64,000 bases of DNA, taken from Bacteroidota bacterium. GTDB lineage: Bacteria > Bacteroidota > Bacteroidia > Bacteroidales > CAIWKO01. The notes beneath the pieces were generated by a model. That model ran no database searches and was not told the DNA's origin. It was given only the letters and a program-made list of their open reading frames with translations. The position numbers and the translations under genes are program-made. The stretch spans positions 43,890 to 107,889 of the forward strand of contig JBAXND010000009.1 in NCBI GenBank assembly GCA_037133915.1. The letters are read 5' to 3'. Shown here one piece after another: positions 15,863 through 26,134 of this stretch; positions within the stretch are counted from its first letter, which is position 1; the number at the start of each line of letters is the position of its first letter.

Positions 15863-17884
15863 TTATTTACCGTCAATCAGTTTTTGGAAGGCGAACATTT
15901 CATCGCGAAGGCGTGCAGCCTCAATGAAGTCAAGTTCTTTAACTGCGGCTTCCATTGATTTTTTCGTTTTCTGAATCGCTTTTTGCAATTGTTCCTTCGA
16001 CATATAGGCAACCACAGGGTCGGCTGCAGCATTGAAGTTTTCACTTTCAACGTACGGTCTCGGCTCTTTGTTTTTGCCATCGGCAACACTGGTCTGCCCG
16101 AGTATAGATTCTGCTGATTTTGTGATTTGAGTCGGAGTTATATTGTGTTCAATGTTATATGCCATTTGTTTTTCCCTTCGCCGTTCCGTCTCTTCTATGG
16201 TCCGTTTCATGGACTCGGTCATTTTATCGGCATAAAAAATGACCAGACTGTGCAGGTTGCGCGCAGCTCGACCGGCTGTCTGCGTAAGCGAGCGTGCCGA
16301 CCTCAGAAAGCCTTCTTTGTCGGCATCCAGAATAGCGACGAGTGAAACCTCAGGCAGATCCAGGCCTTCACGAAGCAGGTTAACACCAATAAGCACATCA
16401 AATACTCCGTTACGTAAATCGCGGATAATCTCAACACGCTCCAGCGTGTGCACTTCCGAATGTATGTAGCGACACCTGACGTCGAGCTTTGTCATGTATT
16501 TGGCCAGTTCTTCTGCCATGCGTTTGGTAAGTGTTGTTACCAGCACGCGCTCTTTTACTTTTATTCTTTCGTTGATTTCATTCAGCAGGTCATCAACCTG
16601 ATTCAGGCTCGGCTTTACAACGATTTTGGGATCGAGCAATCCCGTTGGGCGCACGAGTTGTTCAACCACCACGCCTTCGCTTTTCTGCAGTTCGTAATCG
16701 GCAGGAGTGGCGCTCACGTAAAGCAACTGAGGAGCCATCGCTTCAAATTCATCAAACTTCAACGGGCGGTTGTCCATAGCCGAAGGCAGGCGAAACCCGT
16801 ATTCCACAAGATTTTTTTTGCGTGAACGGTCGCCGCCGTACATGGCACGAATCTGTGAAACGGTGACATGGCTTTCATCAATCACCATCAGAAAATCATC
16901 GGGGAAATAATCGAGCAAGCAGAACGGTCGCTGCCCTGTGGCTCTTCGGTCAAAGTACCGAGAATAGTTCTCAATGCCTGAGCAGTAGCCCAGTTCACGC
17001 ATCATTTCAATATCATAATTGACCCGGTCTTCAATCCGTTTTGCTTCGAGGTGCTGCCCGTTTTCTCTAAAATATTCGGCCTGTTTAAACATGTCCTGCT
17101 GTATCTCATCGAGAGCCGAATTCATGGTTTCTTTAGACGTAATAAAAATGTTTGCCGGGTAGATGGCAATGGCGGTATGCGATTCCAGTTTACGACCGTT
17201 CACAGGCTCAAATGAGTCGATGGAATCAATTTCATTACCAAAAAAACTTATCCTGAAACAGTAATCGGCGTAAGCCGGAAATACGTCAACGGTGTCACCT
17301 CTGACTCTGAATTTGGACCGTGTAAATTCTATGTCGTTTCGCGAATAAAGCACATGTACGAGATCCTGAAGAAAAGCCTGCCGGCTTACTTTTTGTCCGA
17401 CCTGCAGGCGTATTACATTGCTCGAAAAATCTTCAGGGTTACCTATACCGTAAATACAGGAAACTGATGAGATAACAATTACATCGCGGCGTCCCGACAA
17501 CAGCGCAGAAGTGGCACTGAGTCTTAGTTTCTCAATTTCATCATTGATGGATAAGTCCTTTTCAATGTAAGTATTTGAAATTGGAAGGTAGGCTTCAGGC
17601 TGATAATAGTCGTAATAGGATACAAAATATTCAACTGCATTTTTGGGAAAGAACTGCTTGAATTCTCCGTATAGCTGGGCTGCCAGCGTTTTATTATGAC
17701 TCAGAACCAGCGTTGGCCGCTGTATTTGCTGAATTACGTTTGCAACGGTAAATGTTTTTCCTGATCCGGTAACTCCCAGCAGTACCTGCGATTCATCACC
17801 GCGCTGCAAACCTTCTACAAGTTGTTTGATTGCTTCGGGCTGATCGCCTGTGGGGATAAATTCAGATGTGAGTTCAAAATCCAT
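15863..17884 (-). CDS. uvrB: UvrABC excinuclease subunit B
   Basis: 673 aa, the usual UvrB length. Walker A GVTGSGKTFT near residues 39-48, HNKTLAAQLYGEFK, the DNA-clamping beta-hairpin region (YYDYYQPEAYLP near 93-104), helicase motif II DESHVT near 340, motif VI region QTAGRAARN near 545, and a C-terminal UVR domain (KELDFIEAARLRDEM, about 645-665). UvrB verifies damage and loads UvrC in nucleotide-excision repair. A -7 element lies at 17890-17897. The gene stands alone; uvrA and uvrC are not in the window. Confidence 0.97.
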   Translation of the reverse strand: MDFELTSEFIPTGDQPEAIKQLVEGLQRGDESQVLLGVTGSGKTFTVANVIQQIQRPTLVLSHNKTLAAQLYGEFKQFFPKNAVEYFVSYYDYYQPEAYLPISNTYIEKDLSINDEIEKLRLSATSALLSGRRDVIVISSVSCIYGIGNPEDFSSNVIRLQVGQKVSRQAFLQDLVHVLYSRNDIEFTRSKFRVRGDTVDVFPAYADYCFRISFFGNEIDSIDSFEPVNGRKLESHTAIAIYPANIFITSKETMNSALDEIQQDMFKQAEYFRENGQHLEAKRIEDRVNYDIEMMRELGYCSGIENYSRYFDRRATGQRPFCLLDYFPDDFLMVIDESHVTVSQIRAMYGGDRSRKKNLVEYGFRLPSAMDNRPLKFDEFEAMAPQLLYVSATPADYELQKSEGVVVEQLVRPTGLLDPKIVVKPSLNQVDDLLNEINERIKVKERVLVTTLTKRMAEELAKYMTKLDVRCRYIHSEVHTLERVEIIRDLRNGVFDVLIGVNLLREGLDLPEVSLVAILDADKEGFLRSARSLTQTAGRAARNLHSLVIFYADKMTESMKRTIEETERRREKQMAYNIEHNITPTQITKSAESILGQTSVADGKNKEPRPYVESENFNAAADPVVAYMSKEQLQKAIQKTKKSMEAAVKELDFIEAARLRDEMFAFQKLIDGK

Positions 17885-17889
17885 AAATG

Positions 17890-17897
17890 CAAAGATA
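17890..17897 (-). promoter_or_regulatory. -7 element for uvrB
   Basis: Minus strand TATCTTTG only 6 bp before the uvrB ATG, implying a leaderless or nearly leaderless transcript if used. Confidence 0.4.
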
Positions 17898-18132
17898 GGG
17901 GGAAAAGCAGTTTCATTATGGTGAAGCGCTAACTAAAAATATTTTTGGTCAGATTGAAACTTGTAAAATTTTCCGTGGATTTCTAATTAGGTCATTGGAA
18001 AACGCGAAGTCATGGATATAATTGGTGTAATGCTGATTAATATCATCGTGGCTGTAGATGCTGTCAACACAGGAGAAGCAGCGAATACACCTATGTATAT
18101 TCCGGTGTCTGATTTATATCCTATATATCCTA

Positions 18133-18163
18133 TTGCATAAGCTGCACAGCAAAGCTATATTTG
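18133..18163 (+). promoter_or_regulatory. promoter of the TCA-cycle operon
   Basis: TTG at 18133-18135, a 20-nt spacer, then TATATTTG at 18156-18163. One of the best matches to the Bacteroidota consensus in the window, 30 bp before the aconitase ATG at 18194. The rest of the gap 17885-18193 shows no convincing gene. Confidence 0.65.
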
Positions 18164-18193
18164 TCATCAGCTGTAACATAAAATCTAGGAAAC

Positions 18194-20452
18194 ATGCAAT
18201 TTGATATTGAATTAATAGAGTTGTTTTATAAAACACTTTCAGCGCGAATTTCCGGGATAAAGGAACTTCTCAACCACCCGTTAACACTGAGCGAAAAGTT
18301 ATTGTATGCTCATTTGTTCAGAGAACCCTCTCAAGTTTTAATCAGAAGTGTTGATTATGCTGACTTCAGACCGGACAGAGTTGCGATGCAGGATGCGACG
18401 GCTCAGATGGCGTTATTGCAATTTATGATGGCTGGAAAAGACAGAACGGCTGTTCCCACTTCAGTACATTGCGACCATCTTATACTTGCAAAGTCGGGTG
18501 CTGCAGAGGATCTTCAAACGGCCACTGTTGTCAATAATGAAGTATACGATTTTCTCAGTTCGGCGTGTAATAAGTATGGCATTGGTTTCTGGAAACCGGG
18601 CGCTGGCATTATTCACCAGATTATTCTTGAGAATTATGCTTTTCCAGGAGGCATGATGATAGGTACAGACTCACATACGCCAAATGCCGGTGGTCTTGGT
18701 ATGATTGCGATAGGTGTGGGTGGAGCCGATGCCGTTGATGTGATGACAGGTATGGAATGGGAACTTAAATTTCCAAAAATCATTGGAATAAAACTAATCG
18801 GGAGGCTCAATGGTTGGGTGTCTGCAAAGGATATCATTCTGAAGATTGCCGGAATACTCACAGTTAAAGGAGGAACCGGATGCATCATTGAATATTTCGG
18901 TGAAGGAGCAAATTCGCTTTCTGCAACAGGAAAAGCCACCATCTGCAATATGGGCGCAGAACTGGGTGCTACCTGTTCAATTTTTGGTTTTGATGAAGCC
19001 ATGAGCAAGTATCTTCAGGCTACCGGCCGGGAAAAAGTTGCACAACTTGCAACCGGAGTTGGGGCGGATCTTAATCCAGATCCGGAGGTTCTTGCTTCGC
19101 CTGAAAAATATTTTGACCAATTTATCGAGATTGACCTTAGCACACTTGAACCATATATTAATGGGCCCTTCTCGCCTGATCTTGCAACACCTGTATCCGA
19201 AATGAAAGCTGCAGCAGCAGCAAATGCCTGGCCAACCACTGTTGAAGTTGGTCTGATTGGCTCGTGCACAAATTCATCGTACGAAGATCTGTCGCGTGCG
19301 GCATCCGTTGTGAAGAATGCGTATGAAAATCATTTAAAGGCAAAATCAGTTTTTACAATCACACCGGGTTCAGAGCAAATACGAGCCATATGCGAACGTG
19401 ATGGGATTTTTGATATTTTCAGGAAAATAGGCGGACAAATCTTTGCAAATGCTTGCGGTCCTTGCATCGGACAATGGGAGCGTGCCGGTTCTGAACAAGG
19501 TCTTAAGAACACCGTAATTCATTCCTTCAACAGAAATTTTTCGAAGCGTGTTGATGGAAACCCCAATACCCATGCATTTGTTGCTTCACCCGAAATGGTT
19601 GCAGCTATTGCACTTGCCGGAGACCTTACTTTTAATCCTATTACTGATACATTGATGAATGAGAAAGGTGAGATGGTGAAACTGGATCCACCATTTGGCA
19701 CTGACCTTCCTTCAATAGGCTTCGGTACTGTTGTTGAAGGTTATCAGAAGCCGACAATGGCGGATGCACCGGAAATAGTAATCAAACAAGACTCAGACAG
19801 GCTGCAGAAGCTTCAACCCTTTAAAGCATGGGATGGAAATGATACAATGGCATTATCAGTCCTTATCAAGGTAAAAGGGAAATGCACCACCGATCATATT
19901 TCAATGGCAGGCAAATGGCTGAAGTATCGCGGGCATCTCGCAAATATTTCCGATAATTTGTTGATAGGCGCAATTAATTTTTTTAATGATAAACCTAACA
20001 GTGTGCTGAATACCATGAATGGGGAATATGCCACAGTACCTGAGGTTGCAAAAGAATTCAAAAAAAATGGTGAAGCCACGATTGTTATCGGTGATGAGAA
20101 TTATGGCGAAGGTTCATCGCGTGAACATGCAGCGATGGAACCGCGCTTCCTCAATGTGAAGGCTATTCTTGCACGTTCTTTTGCACGCATCCATGAAACA
20201 AATTTGAAAAAACAGGGGATGCTCGCCTTGACATTCAAAGATAAAAATGACTATCTGAAAGTTCGTGAAGACGATGTATTGACCATAAGCGGGCTTGCTG
20301 ATTTCAAAGCGGGAAAACCACTTGAAATTTTAATTGTGCATCGTGATGGTACCACAGAGACCATACAGGCGAACCATACTTACAATGCTGCGCAGATAGA
20401 ATGGTTTAAAGCAGGCTCATCCCTTAATCTCATCAGAAATTCAAACAAATAA
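18194..20452 (+). CDS. aconitate hydratase
   Basis: 752 aa. Characteristic aconitase segments: CDHLI near 95, [19 protein letters not shown] near 160, [11 protein letters not shown] near 356 and CGPCIGQW near 420 (the three cysteines holding the 4Fe-4S cluster), and the swivel-domain signature [19 protein letters not shown] near 640. The length and the [10 protein letters not shown] form match the mitochondrial-type (AcnA_mito) branch. It converts citrate to isocitrate. First gene of an operon with malate/lactate dehydrogenase, isocitrate dehydrogenase and citrate synthase; the gap to the next gene is 19 bp. Confidence 0.95.
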   Translation: MQFDIELIELFYKTLSARISGIKELLNHPLTLSEKLLYAHLFREPSQVLIRSVDYADFRPDRVAMQDATAQMALLQFMMAGKDRTAVPTSVHCDHLILAKSGAAEDLQTATVVNNEVYDFLSSACNKYGIGFWKPGAGIIHQIILENYAFPGGMMIGTDSHTPNAGGLGMIAIGVGGADAVDVMTGMEWELKFPKIIGIKLIGRLNGWVSAKDIILKIAGILTVKGGTGCIIEYFGEGANSLSATGKATICNMGAELGATCSIFGFDEAMSKYLQATGREKVAQLATGVGADLNPDPEVLASPEKYFDQFIEIDLSTLEPYINGPFSPDLATPVSEMKAAAAANAWPTTVEVGLIGSCTNSSYEDLSRAASVVKNAYENHLKAKSVFTITPGSEQIRAICERDGIFDIFRKIGGQIFANACGPCIGQWERAGSEQGLKNTVIHSFNRNFSKRVDGNPNTHAFVASPEMVAAIALAGDLTFNPITDTLMNEKGEMVKLDPPFGTDLPSIGFGTVVEGYQKPTMADAPEIVIKQDSDRLQKLQPFKAWDGNDTMALSVLIKVKGKCTTDHISMAGKWLKYRGHLANISDNLLIGAINFFNDKPNSVLNTMNGEYATVPEVAKEFKKNGEATIVIGDENYGEGSSREHAAMEPRFLNVKAILARSFARIHETNLKKQGMLALTFKDKNDYLKVREDDVLTISGLADFKAGKPLEILIVHRDGTTETIQANHTYNAAQIEWFKAGSSLNLIRNSNK

Positions 20453-20471
20453 TTAAAGTATAAACAGTGTT

Positions 20472-21563
20472 ATGGAAACATTAATGCGATTTAAAAAAGA
20501 GGACCTGATGGATTTTGTGGTCAGGTATATGACAAAACTTGGTGTTCCCGAAGCGGATGCGCGTATTGTGGGAAACGTGCTGATATCAGCCGATATGCGA
20601 GGTGTAGAATCGCACGGGCTGCACCGTCTTGGTTCCTATTATGGGCACCGTATCATCAATAAATATATTGACCCGACAACACCTTATAAAGTAGTCAGCG
20701 AAACGCCTACCACCATGCTCATTGATGGTGGAAACGGATGTGGGCAGGTTGTTTCGCACAATGCCATGAATATGTGTATCGCTAAAGCGAAAAAGTCGGG
20801 AATGGCTTCCATCACCGTGAATAACAGCAATCACTTTGGCATTGCCGGTTATTACTCCATGATGGCATTGGAACATGACATGATTGGCTTTTGTATGACG
20901 AACTCGCAACCATTGGTATCACCAACGTATGGCAAAACGGCAGTGCTTGGCACAAACCCAATTAGTATGGCCGTTCCTGCCGGAAGCCGGTATCCTTATG
21001 TGCTTGATATGGCTACCAGTGCCGTAGCCTATGGCAAGATTCAGGTGTATGAAAAAAAGAATGAACCCATTCCACTTGGATGGGGCATTGATTCTGAAGG
21101 CCGGGTAACAACGGATCCATCTAAGATTAAACCGGGTGGACATGGGGCATTGCTTCCGCTTGGCGGGATGGATTATACCGCCGGATACAAAGGTTACGGA
21201 CTTGCCGTGATGGTTGAGATTCTTTGCTCTGCGCTTTCAGGCGGGAATTTCCTTACGCACGTCGGCTCACCGTCAAAACCTGAACCTACCGGCGTTTCTC
21301 ACTTTTTTATGGCAATGGATGTTGCGGCATTCAGACCGGTTGCTGATTTTAAAGCCCAGATGGATGAAATGATCAGCTTGTTGAAATTGTCGCCTCTTGC
21401 TGAAGGAAGAAACGAGATACTGGTAGCCGGTGAGAAGGAATTTGAATATGAAAAATACAATCAAAAACATGGTGTGCCTTTGATGAAACCTATCATTGAT
21501 GACCTTACGAAAGAAGGTGAAAAGATTGGGGTGGCATTCGATGCAATGGCATTTGCTGAATAA
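20472..21563 (+). CDS. LDH2/MDG2-family malate or L-lactate dehydrogenase
   Basis: 363 aa of the LDH2 (YlbC/ComC/archaeal MDH) fold, unrelated to classical Rossmann malate dehydrogenases. Signatures: RGVESHGLHRLG near residue 38, HFGIAGYYSMMAL near 120 (catalytic histidine), LGTNPISMAVP near 160 and KGYGLAVMVEILCSAL near 242. Position between aconitase and isocitrate dehydrogenase, with citrate synthase in the same operon, suggests NAD(P)-dependent malate oxidation to oxaloacetate for citrate synthesis. Substrate cannot be fixed from sequence; the family also includes lactate, ureidoglycolate and sulfolactate dehydrogenases. Confidence 0.85.
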   Translation: METLMRFKKEDLMDFVVRYMTKLGVPEADARIVGNVLISADMRGVESHGLHRLGSYYGHRIINKYIDPTTPYKVVSETPTTMLIDGGNGCGQVVSHNAMNMCIAKAKKSGMASITVNNSNHFGIAGYYSMMALEHDMIGFCMTNSQPLVSPTYGKTAVLGTNPISMAVPAGSRYPYVLDMATSAVAYGKIQVYEKKNEPIPLGWGIDSEGRVTTDPSKIKPGGHGALLPLGGMDYTAGYKGYGLAVMVEILCSALSGGNFLTHVGSPSKPEPTGVSHFFMAMDVAAFRPVADFKAQMDEMISLLKLSPLAEGRNEILVAGEKEFEYEKYNQKHGVPLMKPIIDDLTKEGEKIGVAFDAMAFAE

Positions 21564-21584
21564 CGAACATAATAAACGAGCATT

Positions 21585-22847
21585 ATGGCAGACAAGATTA
21601 AAATTGAAAATGGCACACTTCAGGTTCCTGACTTTCCGATTATACCATTTATTGAAGGTGACGGTACAGGACCTGATATCTGGAATGCATCTGTGCGTGT
21701 ATTTGATGCAGCGGTAAAGGCAGCATTCGGTGATTCGAAGAAAATTTTCTGGCGAGAAGTGCTTGCCGGAGAAAAGGCCTTCAACGAGACAGGCTCATGG
21801 CTTCCTGAAGAAACGCTGAACGATTTTAAAGAATTTTTAGTTGGTATCAAGGGACCGCTCACAACTCCTGTCGGTGGCGGCATGCGCTCACTCAACGTTG
21901 CCCTTCGTCAGGAACTGGACTTATACACCTGTTACCGGCCTGTGCGCTATTTCAGTGGAGTGCCCAGTCCGGTGAAGCATCCCGAGAACGTGGATATGCA
22001 TATTTTCAGAGAGAACACTGAAGATATTTATGCCGGTATCGAATACATGCATGGCAAACCCGATACCGATAAACTGAAGAATTTTTTGCTGAATGAAATG
22101 GGCGTGAAATCAATCCGTTTTCCGGATACAGTATCGCTGGGCATTAAGCCTGTATCGGTGCAGGGAACAGAGCGGCTTGTGCGACAGGCTATACGGTTTG
22201 CACTGGAACGCAAACTTCCTTCAGTAACCCTGGTTCATAAAGGGAACATAATGAAGTTTACTGAAGGCTCCTTTATGAGATGGGGATATGCCCTGGCTGA
22301 ACGGGAATTTAACAATGATGTGTTTACCTGGCAGCAATACAATTTGATTTTAAAAGAAAAAGGCGAAGAGGCTGCCATTGCTGCACAACAGTCAGCCGAA
22401 CGTGCCGGGAAATTACTCATCAAAGATGTGATTGCGGATGCTTTTCTGCAGCAGATTCTTACACGTCCGGCTGAGTATTCTGTTATTGCCACGCTCAATC
22501 TGAACGGTGATTATATCTCTGACGCACTGGCTGCCATTGTTGGAGGAATCGGCATTGCACCCGGCGCTAATATCAATTTTGAAAGCGGACATGCCATCTT
22601 TGAAGCCACACACGGAACGGCACCCAAGTATGCCGGTCTTGATAAAGTCAATCCGGGCTCTGTGATTCTTTCGGGAGCTTTGATGTTTGAATATCTGGGA
22701 TGGAATGCCGTGTCAGAAAGTATCTATGCGGCCATCGAAAAAACAATTCTGAGCAAGAAAGTTACCTATGATTTCCACCGTCTTATGGAAGGTGCCACAC
22801 TGTTAAAAACATCAGAATTTGCTGATGCCATTATTTCAAATTTATAA
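21585..22847 (+). CDS. icd: isocitrate dehydrogenase, NADP-type
   Basis: 420 aa, close to the 416 aa of E. coli Icd. Motifs: [11 protein letters not shown] near 21-31, [13 protein letters not shown] near 143 (isocitrate and metal binding), [18 protein letters not shown] near 217, [17 protein letters not shown] near 305 and [11 protein letters not shown] near 343 (nucleotide site). It converts isocitrate to 2-oxoglutarate with CO2 release. The gene is 21 bp after the LDH2-type gene and 24 bp before citrate synthase. An ATG 21 bp after the upstream stop is the clear start. Confidence 0.93.
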   Translation: MADKIKIENGTLQVPDFPIIPFIEGDGTGPDIWNASVRVFDAAVKAAFGDSKKIFWREVLAGEKAFNETGSWLPEETLNDFKEFLVGIKGPLTTPVGGGMRSLNVALRQELDLYTCYRPVRYFSGVPSPVKHPENVDMHIFRENTEDIYAGIEYMHGKPDTDKLKNFLLNEMGVKSIRFPDTVSLGIKPVSVQGTERLVRQAIRFALERKLPSVTLVHKGNIMKFTEGSFMRWGYALAEREFNNDVFTWQQYNLILKEKGEEAAIAAQQSAERAGKLLIKDVIADAFLQQILTRPAEYSVIATLNLNGDYISDALAAIVGGIGIAPGANINFESGHAIFEATHGTAPKYAGLDKVNPGSVILSGALMFEYLGWNAVSESIYAAIEKTILSKKVTYDFHRLMEGATLLKTSEFADAIISNL

Positions 22848-22871
22848 ACAGGACTACTAAAAACATCAGAA

Positions 22872-24233
22872 ATGGATAACAATAGCTTAATGTCAAACCT
22901 TGAGAAATCGGTAAAAGAAGCCACCATCATTGACCGCGAATATTATGAAAAATTCGATGTCAAAAGAGGATTGCGCAACAAAGATAAAACCGGCGTACTG
23001 GCAGGCTTAACAAATATTGGTGATGTTGTCGGTTATAAAAAGGAAGGCGATCAGGTTCTTGCAGTACCGGGCCGGCTGGTATATCGCGGAATTGATATCG
23101 AAGACCTTGCAAATGGATTCAAAAGCGACCAGCGACATGGATTTGATGAGACAGTTTACCTTTTGCTGACCGGTAAATTGCCCTCTAAGGATGAGCTGAC
23201 GGTATTCACCGATTATATGGCACAGTTGCGCAAACTGCCTGATTCATTCATCAAGAACATGATTCTTTCTATGAAAGGGCGCGATGTTCTTAACATGCTT
23301 GCACGGTCTGTGCTGGGACTGTACACACTCGATGCCCGGGCTGATGAGATTAGTATCCGGAATATGATTGAACAATCACTGAACATCATCGCCAAGTTTC
23401 CTACAATCATTGCATATGCATATCAGGCAATGAGTTATGCGTATCAGGGAAAGACGCTGTCCATCCGTTATCCGAGTCCGGTAATGAGCACTGCCGAGAA
23501 CTTCCTGTATCTTGTTAAAGGCGGTAATTCACGATATACAAAGCTTGAAGCCGATTTGCTGGACCTTGCTCTTGTGTTGCATGCAGAACACGGTGGCGGA
23601 AACAATTCAACATTTACCATGCGCGTGACAAGTTCAAGTGAAACGGATATCTATTCATCTATTACTGCAGCCATCGGTTCATTGAAAGGACCTTTGCACG
23701 GGGGCGCCAACCTGAAGGTTCTTGATATGATGGAAGATTTGAAACGCAATCTTTCTGACTGGAAAGATGAAAATGAAGTTCGGGAGTACATAATTAAAAT
23801 TCTGAACAAAAAAGTAAATGATTTCAGTGGAAAGATTTATGGTATCGGTCATGCCGTTTATACCATTTCAGACCCAAGAGCTATTGTTCTGCGAGAAAGA
23901 GCGCGCGACCTGGCTGTTGAAAAAGGCAAGATTGATGAATTTGAACTCTATGAATTGTTTGAAAAGCTTGCCCCCGTGGTTTTTGCCGAATTTAAAGGCA
24001 ACGGACCCGATAAACAGGTGTGCATCAATGTGGATTTCTATTCAGGCTTTGTGTATTCATGCATTGGCATACCGAAGGAATTGTTCACACCTTTATTTGC
24101 TATGGCAAGGGTTGCAGGATGGTGTACACACCGCATTGAGGAAATATCTTCATCTGCAAAGCGTATTATCCGCCCGGCATATAAGGGCGTGTTCCCCAAA
24201 CAGGAATATGTTCCTTTAATCAGCCGTTTGTAA
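22872..24233 (+). CDS. citrate synthase
   Basis: 453 aa. PGRLVYRGIDIEDL near residue 62, HAEHGGGNNSTF near 238 (catalytic histidine), GPLHGGAN near 273, YGIGHAVYTISDPRA near 322 (second histidine) and NVDFYSGFVYSCIGIP near 383 (catalytic aspartate). The N-terminal half has a longer helical region than E. coli GltA, as seen in the Bacteroidota/Clostridia long form. It condenses oxaloacetate with acetyl-CoA. Last enzyme gene of the operon; the order places the final step of the set (aconitase) first and citrate synthase last. Confidence 0.93.
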   Translation: MDNNSLMSNLEKSVKEATIIDREYYEKFDVKRGLRNKDKTGVLAGLTNIGDVVGYKKEGDQVLAVPGRLVYRGIDIEDLANGFKSDQRHGFDETVYLLLTGKLPSKDELTVFTDYMAQLRKLPDSFIKNMILSMKGRDVLNMLARSVLGLYTLDARADEISIRNMIEQSLNIIAKFPTIIAYAYQAMSYAYQGKTLSIRYPSPVMSTAENFLYLVKGGNSRYTKLEADLLDLALVLHAEHGGGNNSTFTMRVTSSSETDIYSSITAAIGSLKGPLHGGANLKVLDMMEDLKRNLSDWKDENEVREYIIKILNKKVNDFSGKIYGIGHAVYTISDPRAIVLRERARDLAVEKGKIDEFELYELFEKLAPVVFAEFKGNGPDKQVCINVDFYSGFVYSCIGIPKELFTPLFAMARVAGWCTHRIEEISSSAKRIIRPAYKGVFPKQEYVPLISRL

Positions 24234-24279
24234 TAATTAATTGCTATTTTTAACCCGTAATTATTAAAAATGAAATTGT

Positions 24280-24954
24280 ATGAACGACTTTAATATTGCC
24301 CCATTTGACAAAGCCTTTGAACAGGTATTAGACGGTAATCTGACAGATGCAGTTGCATTTTTCGAAGCGGAACTTGAGAAGAGCCCTGACAGTATCCGAC
24401 TTTTACTGGAGGTAGCAAATCAATATTATATTCTGGGCGAGATGAATAAATGCATTTGTGCCTATAAAAAAATATTGAAGCTCAGACCCGGTAGTATCTA
24501 TATATATTACAGGATGGGTGTTGCCATGTACCGCGCCACTTTATTTACACAGGCCGTTGAAGTTTTCGAGAAAATTATTGAGTCAGGAAAGCCACTGCCG
24601 ATGACCTACATCTGGATGGGATTGAGTTATTACCATCTCGGCAAGGAAGCTAAAAGTATTGATTGCTATCGCAAAATGCTGGAAGGCAAAGGCGATACAA
24701 CAATGGCACATTATTATCTTGGAATTGCATTAAAAGCAACCGGACGGTACGAAGAAGCGCTGCCTCACTTTCAGAAATTAGTACAGGAAAACAATCAGCA
24801 CGTATCAGCGCACTATCATCTTGGTCGAACCTATATGCGCACGTTCAAGTATGATCTGGCAAAAGAAGAATTTAAGAAAGTGCTGGAGCTGGATCCCTAT
24901 AATAATAATGCTCAGGAAATGTACGATTATATTGTCGATGATCATTCATTCTGA
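24280..24954 (+). CDS. TPR-repeat protein
   Basis: 224 aa made almost entirely of tetratricopeptide repeats (about six, for example YYRMGVAMYRATLFTQAVEVF, MAHYYLGIALKATGRYEEAL, SAHYHLGRTYMRTFKYDLA by pattern). No signal peptide, so cytoplasmic. It follows citrate synthase by 46 bp and may be read through from the TCA operon. TPR proteins mediate protein-protein contacts; the partner is unknown. Confidence 0.75.
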   Translation: MNDFNIAPFDKAFEQVLDGNLTDAVAFFEAELEKSPDSIRLLLEVANQYYILGEMNKCICAYKKILKLRPGSIYIYYRMGVAMYRATLFTQAVEVFEKIIESGKPLPMTYIWMGLSYYHLGKEAKSIDCYRKMLEGKGDTTMAHYYLGIALKATGRYEEALPHFQKLVQENNQHVSAHYHLGRTYMRTFKYDLAKEEFKKVLELDPYNNNAQEMYDYIVDDHSF

Positions 24955-24984
24955 TAATCTACAATTCCGGTATTTCATGTAAAA

Positions 24985-26121
24985 TCAATCCTTCACAAAA
25001 TCACATGTGATAGGGTAGTGGTCGGAGTACATAAGCTTGTGCGTTTTGAAATTTATCGCGCTAAACGGATCCGAATAAAAGATATAATCTATGCGGAATG
25101 GCAATGGAAAGCCCGGATAGCTGCTTCCCGTTCCTGAACCTGATCTTACAAAGGCATCAGTAAGGCTGTGACTGATGTGGTGGTAAGCATAAGAGCAGGG
25201 TGTATCATTGAGGTCCGTGCATAATATAACCGGAAAGTGGCAGTTGAGAATATGATCTGAAACCATTTCGGCTTCACGCGAACGCCTTTTGTACGCTGCT
25301 TTCATATAATCAAACATCTTTTTTGTAGTGCGTTTCAGTGCTTCGTTATCCTTGTTTTCACTCACAGTCCCGGGATTTTCAGCAAGTTCTGTTTCTTCCT
25401 TACTCAAACGTATGCTCTCAAAATGGGCATTGTAGATTCGTACTGTATCCTTGCCTATAAGTACGTCTGTCCAAATGCATAAATTGCTGCGCGACCAGGG
25501 GAAATCAATCTTTCCTTTATTTACAATCGGATAAGCGCTGAATGTGGCAATACCAAACTGGTTGATGTTGCGCGAAGTGATTTTATATTCCGCATGACAG
25601 TATTTCGCTTTTTGAAACTGCACCAGCGTGTCCAGCGTTTTAAAAGTCCCGCTGAGGTCATTTACAAACTCCTGAAAGCAAATGATATCAGGCATCTGGT
25701 CTTTAATGAACGTAAATATTCTGTTTCGATTCGTGAAATCATGCTTCCATTTTTTATCCACATTGTAAATGTCGAAATTCCTTACATTGTATGATAACAC
25801 TCGTGTATACGAACCTTTTTCGGGCTTGCCTGTTGTTTCTCTGAACTGAAAATGCGAACGCACATGATTATATCCTGCCATCAACATAATCAATGAAAGG
25901 AGTAAATATATGCGCTTAAAGATGAGCCAGAAAATCACAAAACCCAGATTAATCAAGGCAAGTGGCTGGTAGGCCAGACCGGCAAAAGCGAAGAACCAGA
26001 TTTTCTCAGGACTGATAAAAGGGGCGAGGCAGGAGCAGGCAAGCAACAGGGCAAAAATGATATTCAATCCGAATACCAATTTCAATAATATACCTGTTTT
26101 GCTTTTCGATTTTCCTGCCAC
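24985..26121 (-). CDS. endonuclease/exonuclease/phosphatase-family membrane protein
   Basis: 378 aa. The start is a GTG at 26121, 13 bp after the upstream stop; no ATG is available nearby. Three membrane helices span about residues 10-85. The EEP catalytic domain follows with ICFQEF near 143 (metal-binding glutamate), ILCTDLNDTP near 297 (Asn/Asp pair) and a terminal YSDHYPI (catalytic Asp-His). Bacteroidota proteins of this layout are common and of unknown substrate; DNA, RNA or phospholipid cleavage are all possible. Third gene in a run with two rhomboid proteases. Confidence 0.8.
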   Translation of the reverse strand: MAGKSKSKTGILLKLVFGLNIIFALLLACSCLAPFISPEKIWFFAFAGLAYQPLALINLGFVIFWLIFKRIYLLLSLIMLMAGYNHVRSHFQFRETTGKPEKGSYTRVLSYNVRNFDIYNVDKKWKHDFTNRNRIFTFIKDQMPDIICFQEFVNDLSGTFKTLDTLVQFQKAKYCHAEYKITSRNINQFGIATFSAYPIVNKGKIDFPWSRSNLCIWTDVLIGKDTVRIYNAHFESIRLSKEETELAENPGTVSENKDNEALKRTTKKMFDYMKAAYKRRSREAEMVSDHILNCHFPVILCTDLNDTPCSYAYHHISHSLTDAFVRSGSGTGSSYPGFPLPFRIDYIFYSDPFSAINFKTHKLMYSDHYPITCDFVKD

Positions 26122-26134
26122 CTGTATGATGCAA

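Noticed and set aside
18012..18140. 42-codon ORF (MDIIGVMLINIIVAV...) upstream of aconitase
   Set aside because: It overlaps the -33 element of the aconitase promoter, has no clear ribosome-binding site and no recognisable relative. It could be a real small peptide, but the evidence is too thin to list as a gene.
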